This document shows positions 5,421 to 8,625 of a stretch of DNA of 8,625 nt, one piece after another (position 1 is the stretch's first letter; the number at the start of each line of letters is the position of its first letter). Origin of the DNA: JARROD01 sp037384225 (lineage in GTDB: Bacteria > Pseudomonadota > Gammaproteobacteria > Pseudomonadales > Cellvibrionaceae). The DNA lies in assembly GCA_037384225.1 (NCBI GenBank), contig JARROD010000151.1, positions 1 through 8,625 on the forward strand, in the 5' to 3' direction. The notes under the pieces are model-generated. The model saw only the letters and a list, made by a program, of their open reading frames with translations. It did not search any database and was not told the DNA's origin. The position numbers and the translations under genes were made by a program.

Positions 5421-6458
5421 GTGATACAAGAGCAAACTTTAGATCAACATCGTCTTTACGACGAAGCGGCCGCGTGGGTGGCCCGGCTGCTCTCGGACAA
5501 TGTATCACAGAGAGACAAACAGCTTTTCTCCAATTGGCTAAATTTAAGCCACCACCATATCAAAGCCTTCGATGAGCTCCTTGAAACCTGGGACACCACA
5601 AACGCCGCCCGTTATTTGTTTACCGAGGATGACATAGGCCTGGGTAAAAGTACCCACAACAGTTCTCAAAATCTATTACAATGTTTCGGCTCCCAACTTC
5701 ATGGGCTATTGGGCTCCTGGCAAGGGGTCTTTGCGCTTGCCGGTCTGACCTGTCTGGCGGTGCTGATTTACGCTATCTCCTTACCCACCCCCTCTGTGTC
5801 TCATCCTTCCCAGTTATATACAACAGCCGCCGGTGAACAAAAGCACATCGAACTACCTGACGGGTCCGTTGTTGAGCTCAATACGCATTCAATTTTGCGT
5901 GTTTCATACCGTGAAACGGCGCGCTCACTCACGCTGAAACAAGGTGAAGCCTATTTTAGTGTCATGCCGAACAAACAGCGTCCCTTCATTGTCGACGTTG
6001 GACAGGGGACCGTGACGGCGGTTGGCACCGCATTCAACATCTACCGTAAAACACAGGAAACCGTTATATCTGTGACTGAAGGTGTCGTCGGTGTCCGTGA
6101 GAAAAAAGATGCGGTAACGCCCAATCCGGAATCTGAGCAGGTAAAAGTCAACCAGGAAATTCGTTTCAACAAACGCGGTTTAAGTAACGTGAAACCTACT
6201 GATCTTCGCAGAGTCATATCCTGGCGGGAAAAAACAATCATATTTGACAATATCGACCTCCCGAAGGCTATTGCCGAACTAAACCGGTACCTGGAGCAAC
6301 CTGTCAATGCCGACGATCAATCACTGGCGCATCTGAAAGTCTCAGGTACCTTTAGCCTGGACGCCCCAGACGCCACTCTGCAGGCGCTGATTACCAGCTT
6401 CAATCTAAAGACTGAGCAGTCTTCCCCTCAAGCCCCCTTGTACCTGCGCATCGAATAA
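5421..6458 (+). CDS. FecR-type anti-sigma factor / signal transducer
   Basis: This 345-residue inner-membrane protein controls the partner ECF sigma factor. Residues about 12-58 (LYDEAAAWVARLLSDN through HHHIKAFDELLETWD) are the cytoplasmic anti-sigma domain, with the spaced tryptophans (W19, W39, W57) usual in FecR. A single membrane segment lies at about 102-121. The periplasmic FecR domain runs from about 133 to 226 (LYTTAAGEQKHIELPDGSVV, LKQGEAYFSV, PFIVDVGQGTVTAVGTAFNI). The C-terminal part (about 267-345, including IFDNIDLPKAIAELNRYLEQ) has the STN-like form found in many FecR proteins. The GTG start is preceded by AGGA with 8 nt spacing, and an in-frame stop lies 21 nt upstream. The receptor gene follows after 100 bp. 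Confidence 0.94.
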   Translation: MIQEQTLDQHRLYDEAAAWVARLLSDNVSQRDKQLFSNWLNLSHHHIKAFDELLETWDTTNAARYLFTEDDIGLGKSTHNSSQNLLQCFGSQLHGLLGSWQGVFALAGLTCLAVLIYAISLPTPSVSHPSQLYTTAAGEQKHIELPDGSVVELNTHSILRVSYRETARSLTLKQGEAYFSVMPNKQRPFIVDVGQGTVTAVGTAFNIYRKTQETVISVTEGVVGVREKKDAVTPNPESEQVKVNQEIRFNKRGLSNVKPTDLRRVISWREKTIIFDNIDLPKAIAELNRYLEQPVNADDQSLAHLKVSGTFSLDAPDATLQALITSFNLKTEQSSPQAPLYLRIE

Positions 6459-6476
6459 GATATAACCAGACTCAGG

Positions 6477-6490
6477 CTGCCGAACGGCAG
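6477..6490. other. Hairpin after the FecR gene
   Basis: CTGCC (6477-6481) and GGCAG (6486-6490) form a G/C-rich stem closed by the tetraloop GAAC, 18 nt after the FecR stop. No T run follows, so it may stabilise or process the mRNA between the two cistrons instead of terminating it. Confidence 0.4.
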
Positions 6491-6502
6491 ATATATGTAT
6501 AA

Positions 6503-6521
6503 AAATGTGACAATCATTAGA
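6503..6521. promoter_or_regulatory. Weak Fur-box-like sequence before the receptor gene
   Basis: By hand alignment, this 19-mer agrees with the classical Fur consensus at 12 of 19 positions, centred on GACAATCATTAG. It overlaps the A/T-rich TATAAA at 6498-6503. Twelve of 19 in A/T-rich DNA is only suggestive. If real, it would place the receptor under iron control. Confidence 0.3.
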
Positions 6522-6538
6522 CAGGAGCGACACCTGTC
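6520..6538 (+). promoter_or_regulatory. Hairpin containing an AGGAG sequence
   Basis: GACAGG (6520-6525) pairs with CCTGTC (6533-6538) around a 7-nt loop. AGGAG (6523-6527) would be partly hidden in it. It is too far from the receptor ATG at 6559 to act as its ribosome site and points instead to GTG 6540, which is in another frame. Confidence 0.4.
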
Positions 6539-6558
6539 AGTGAAACACCTGGGTTTGA

Positions 6559-8625
6559 ATGCGAGTTACAATTATTTTCCACGCTCTATTCAATTTTTTG
6601 AATCAAAGCAGAGCTTTGCTTCCTTGGTTGTTTGCGATCCTCAATTTTCCGTACGCCGGTGCATCCCTGGACGACATCGCAGAGTTTCACCAAGCCTCTA
6701 AACCGCTGCGGGAAGCGTTGATAGATCTGGGTAAAAGCACTGATATCAGCATTATTTTTCCAACCTACCTTTTGCGGGGATATAAAGCCCCAAATCTGGA
6801 AGGAAAATGCAGCACGAGAGACGCCCTGAAACACCTCCTCGAAGATACCGACCTAAGCTTCAAAGAAATCAACACGCGGGTTGTCGCCATAACACTGAAG
6901 AAAATAGAGGTCGCTCCCCGCAAATCCCTGCCGATTATTGAAGAACTCTCCGTTCTCGGGCGTTCTGTAACCGGGTCGCGGATACCGCGGACCGACCTTC
7001 TTGGCTCCTCCCCCGTGGATGTTATTTCAGCACCTGAACTCAGCCTGGCCGGTTCGCAGACACTCGGGGAGTTTTTGAAATTTATTCCCGCAGTGTCGGG
7101 AAATTCAACCAGTACAGCGGTAAGCAACAGTGGTGACGGTACGGCAACCGTAACCCTGAGAGGACTTCCAGCCAACAACACACTGGTGCTACTCAACGGC
7201 AAACGTATCGCCCACAATGGACTGGCTGGCGATTCCGTGGATTTAAACAGTATTTCCCCAGCCGCTGTCGAGCGTATTGAAATTGTAAAAGACGGAGCCT
7301 CGGCCATTTACGGATCAGATGCGATTGCGGGGGTGGTAAATATTATCCTGAAAAATAAGTTTCAGGGCCTGCAGCTGGAACAATATTATGGTGAAACCAG
7401 CCACAATGACCTGGAAACAACCACTACCAGCCTGTTGTGGGGCAAGACTTTTGAAAACACTTCGCTGTTTCTCAGCGCCACGCACTTCGAGCAAAACGGA
7501 CTGTTCAGCCGCGATCGCGAGCTTTCTGCATCGGCAGACACCCGTTTTCTGGGAGGAGCCGATTTAAGATCCAGTGCAACACCGGCGAGCCGGATTGTAA
7601 TACCGAAAGAGTCTATTTTGATACTGAATAAGGATGCTGGGGGCAATTACCTACCGGGTACAAGTCGTGATCACTATCGTTTGGCTACCAAGGAAGATCT
7701 TTATAACTATTTAAGTGAAACATCTTCCGTTTCTCCCTCAAAGCGCCAAAGTCTCTATGCCAAAGGCACTTACCAATGGTCGGAAGATACCAAAATAACG
7801 ACCGAATTGGGCTATGCCAACACCGCTGCGGAGATCACTCTGGCACCCACCCCGCTCTTTACCGCCTTTGAAGATATTCCCCTGTTGGTGGCGGCAGATA
7901 ATATTTACAACCCTTTTGATGTTGAGATTACCGATATTCGGCGGCGAGTCTTGGAGTTGGGACCACGCCAGCAGAAAAACGAAGCCGATGCTTTTCGCTT
8001 TAGCTTTACCCTGGATGGATATACAAAAGGCTTTCACTGGGACATTATCGGCCACTGGAGCAAAACCAAAGCCACGGAAGATTTCATCAACGTACTGAAC
8101 GCCACTCGTACCCGAAGAGCATTAGGCCCCAACGCAGATTGTCAGGGAATCGATATCGACGGTTGTGAGCCGTTGAACCTATTCGGCCCTCCCGGCTCCA
8201 TCACTTCGACACAGTTGGACTACGTTCGGGAATCCAGCCATTCCTACGGCTTTAGCCAAACTTATGGCTACAGTTTTAATCTGGATGCCGAACTGGCCGA
8301 ACTGAAAAACGGACCGCTGTTGTTTGCCGCTGGTGTTGACATACGACGCGACGCTGTAAAAGTGCTTCTGGAAGACTATAATGCGGATAACACCTTTATT
8401 GGCGGCGGTGTCTTCGATCCCACATTTGGCTCGCGCCACATTTACGAAGCTTATTCAGAATTACAAATACCTCTAATAGAGCAAATTTCAGGAATTTACA
8501 GCCTGCACCTGGATCTCGCCGCACGCCATTCGATTTACAGTGATTTTGGTAAAAGCACCACACCAAAAATCGGCCTCCGGTATCGTCCCATAGCCGATAT
8601 TTTAATCCGCGCTACTTATTCAGAG
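6559..8625 (+). CDS. TonB-dependent outer-membrane receptor with STN domain, partial
   Basis: The first 689 residues are present and the gene runs off the right edge. It would be an outer-membrane beta-barrel importing a ligand with TonB-ExbBD energy. Residues 1-35 are a signal peptide ending YAGA. Residues about 42-113 are the STN signalling domain (FHQASKPLREALIDLGKSTD, DALKHLLEDTDLSF), which would contact the periplasmic part of the FecR protein. EELSVLG (128-134) is the likely TonB box. The plug follows to about 265, with LRGLPANNTLVLLNGKR and DGASAIYGSDAIAGVVNIIL (245-264). The barrel includes Cys528 and Cys536 just before NLFGPPGSIT. ATG 6559 is the first start after an in-frame TGA at 6556-6558; its ribosome site is weak. 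Context suggests an iron chelate or another signal-inducing ligand, but the substrate is unknown. Confidence 0.94.
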   Translation, partial: MRVTIIFHALFNFLNQSRALLPWLFAILNFPYAGASLDDIAEFHQASKPLREALIDLGKSTDISIIFPTYLLRGYKAPNLEGKCSTRDALKHLLEDTDLSFKEINTRVVAITLKKIEVAPRKSLPIIEELSVLGRSVTGSRIPRTDLLGSSPVDVISAPELSLAGSQTLGEFLKFIPAVSGNSTSTAVSNSGDGTATVTLRGLPANNTLVLLNGKRIAHNGLAGDSVDLNSISPAAVERIEIVKDGASAIYGSDAIAGVVNIILKNKFQGLQLEQYYGETSHNDLETTTTSLLWGKTFENTSLFLSATHFEQNGLFSRDRELSASADTRFLGGADLRSSATPASRIVIPKESILILNKDAGGNYLPGTSRDHYRLATKEDLYNYLSETSSVSPSKRQSLYAKGTYQWSEDTKITTELGYANTAAEITLAPTPLFTAFEDIPLLVAADNIYNPFDVEITDIRRRVLELGPRQQKNEADAFRFSFTLDGYTKGFHWDIIGHWSKTKATEDFINVLNATRTRRALGPNADCQGIDIDGCEPLNLFGPPGSITSTQLDYVRESSHSYGFSQTYGYSFNLDAELAELKNGPLLFAAGVDIRRDAVKVLLEDYNADNTFIGGGVFDPTFGSRHIYEAYSELQIPLIEQISGIYSLHLDLAARHSIYSDFGKSTTPKIGLRYRPIADILIRATYSE

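Noticed and set aside
6495..6701. Alternative N-terminus for the receptor in the frame 6495-6701
   Set aside because: It gives no signal peptide and stops at 6701, whereas ATG 6559 in the receptor frame yields a proper signal peptide and STN domain; a frameshift is not needed.
6586..8439. Minus-strand and other frames inside the receptor gene, up to 180 codons long
   Set aside because: They lie opposite a well-conserved TonB receptor sequence and have no recognisable features.

Overview
The window looks like chromosomal DNA of a marine-type gammaproteobacterium, perhaps near Cellvibrionales or Pseudomonadales. This is an inference from three things: an adk-hemH gene order shared with E. coli, a short protein of a type I recall from Pseudomonas-like genomes, and a FecI/FecR/TonB-receptor set whose receptor style is common in such bacteria. 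No rRNA, tRNA, CRISPR array or intact transposase was seen.

Layout. Positions 1-514 hold no convincing complete gene. They contain a roughly 180 bp MITE-like element (216-395) with 35 bp terminal inverted repeats (33/35 identical, outer 25 bp perfect) and a partial extra copy of one arm about 70 bp upstream. On the minus strand lie hemH (ferrochelatase, TTG start at 1525) and, upstream of it, adk (adenylate kinase, 2326-1679), with a strong intrinsic terminator between them. A 557 bp non-coding stretch separates adk from two plus-strand genes of unknown role: a 117-residue protein with a ribbon-helix-helix-like segment (2884-3237) and a 273-residue soluble coiled-coil protein with a low-complexity, repeat-bearing tail (3390-4211).

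The right half is a cell-surface signalling cassette: an ECF sigma factor of FecI type (4403-4948), a FecR-type anti-sigma/transducer (5421-6458) and a TonB-dependent receptor with an N-terminal signalling (STN) domain (6559 to beyond the right edge). In the known Fec paradigm, the loaded outer-membrane receptor contacts the periplasmic part of FecR, which then frees or activates the sigma factor to transcribe the receptor gene. Here sigma and FecR genes are 472 bp apart instead of adjacent, and the gap holds repeats and a candidate promoter. The FecR-receptor gap holds two hairpins and a weak Fur-box-like sequence. The substrate cannot be read from the sequence.

The least explained parts are the MITE-like element, the coiled-coil protein with 21-bp-phased repeats, and the structured sigma-FecR spacer.
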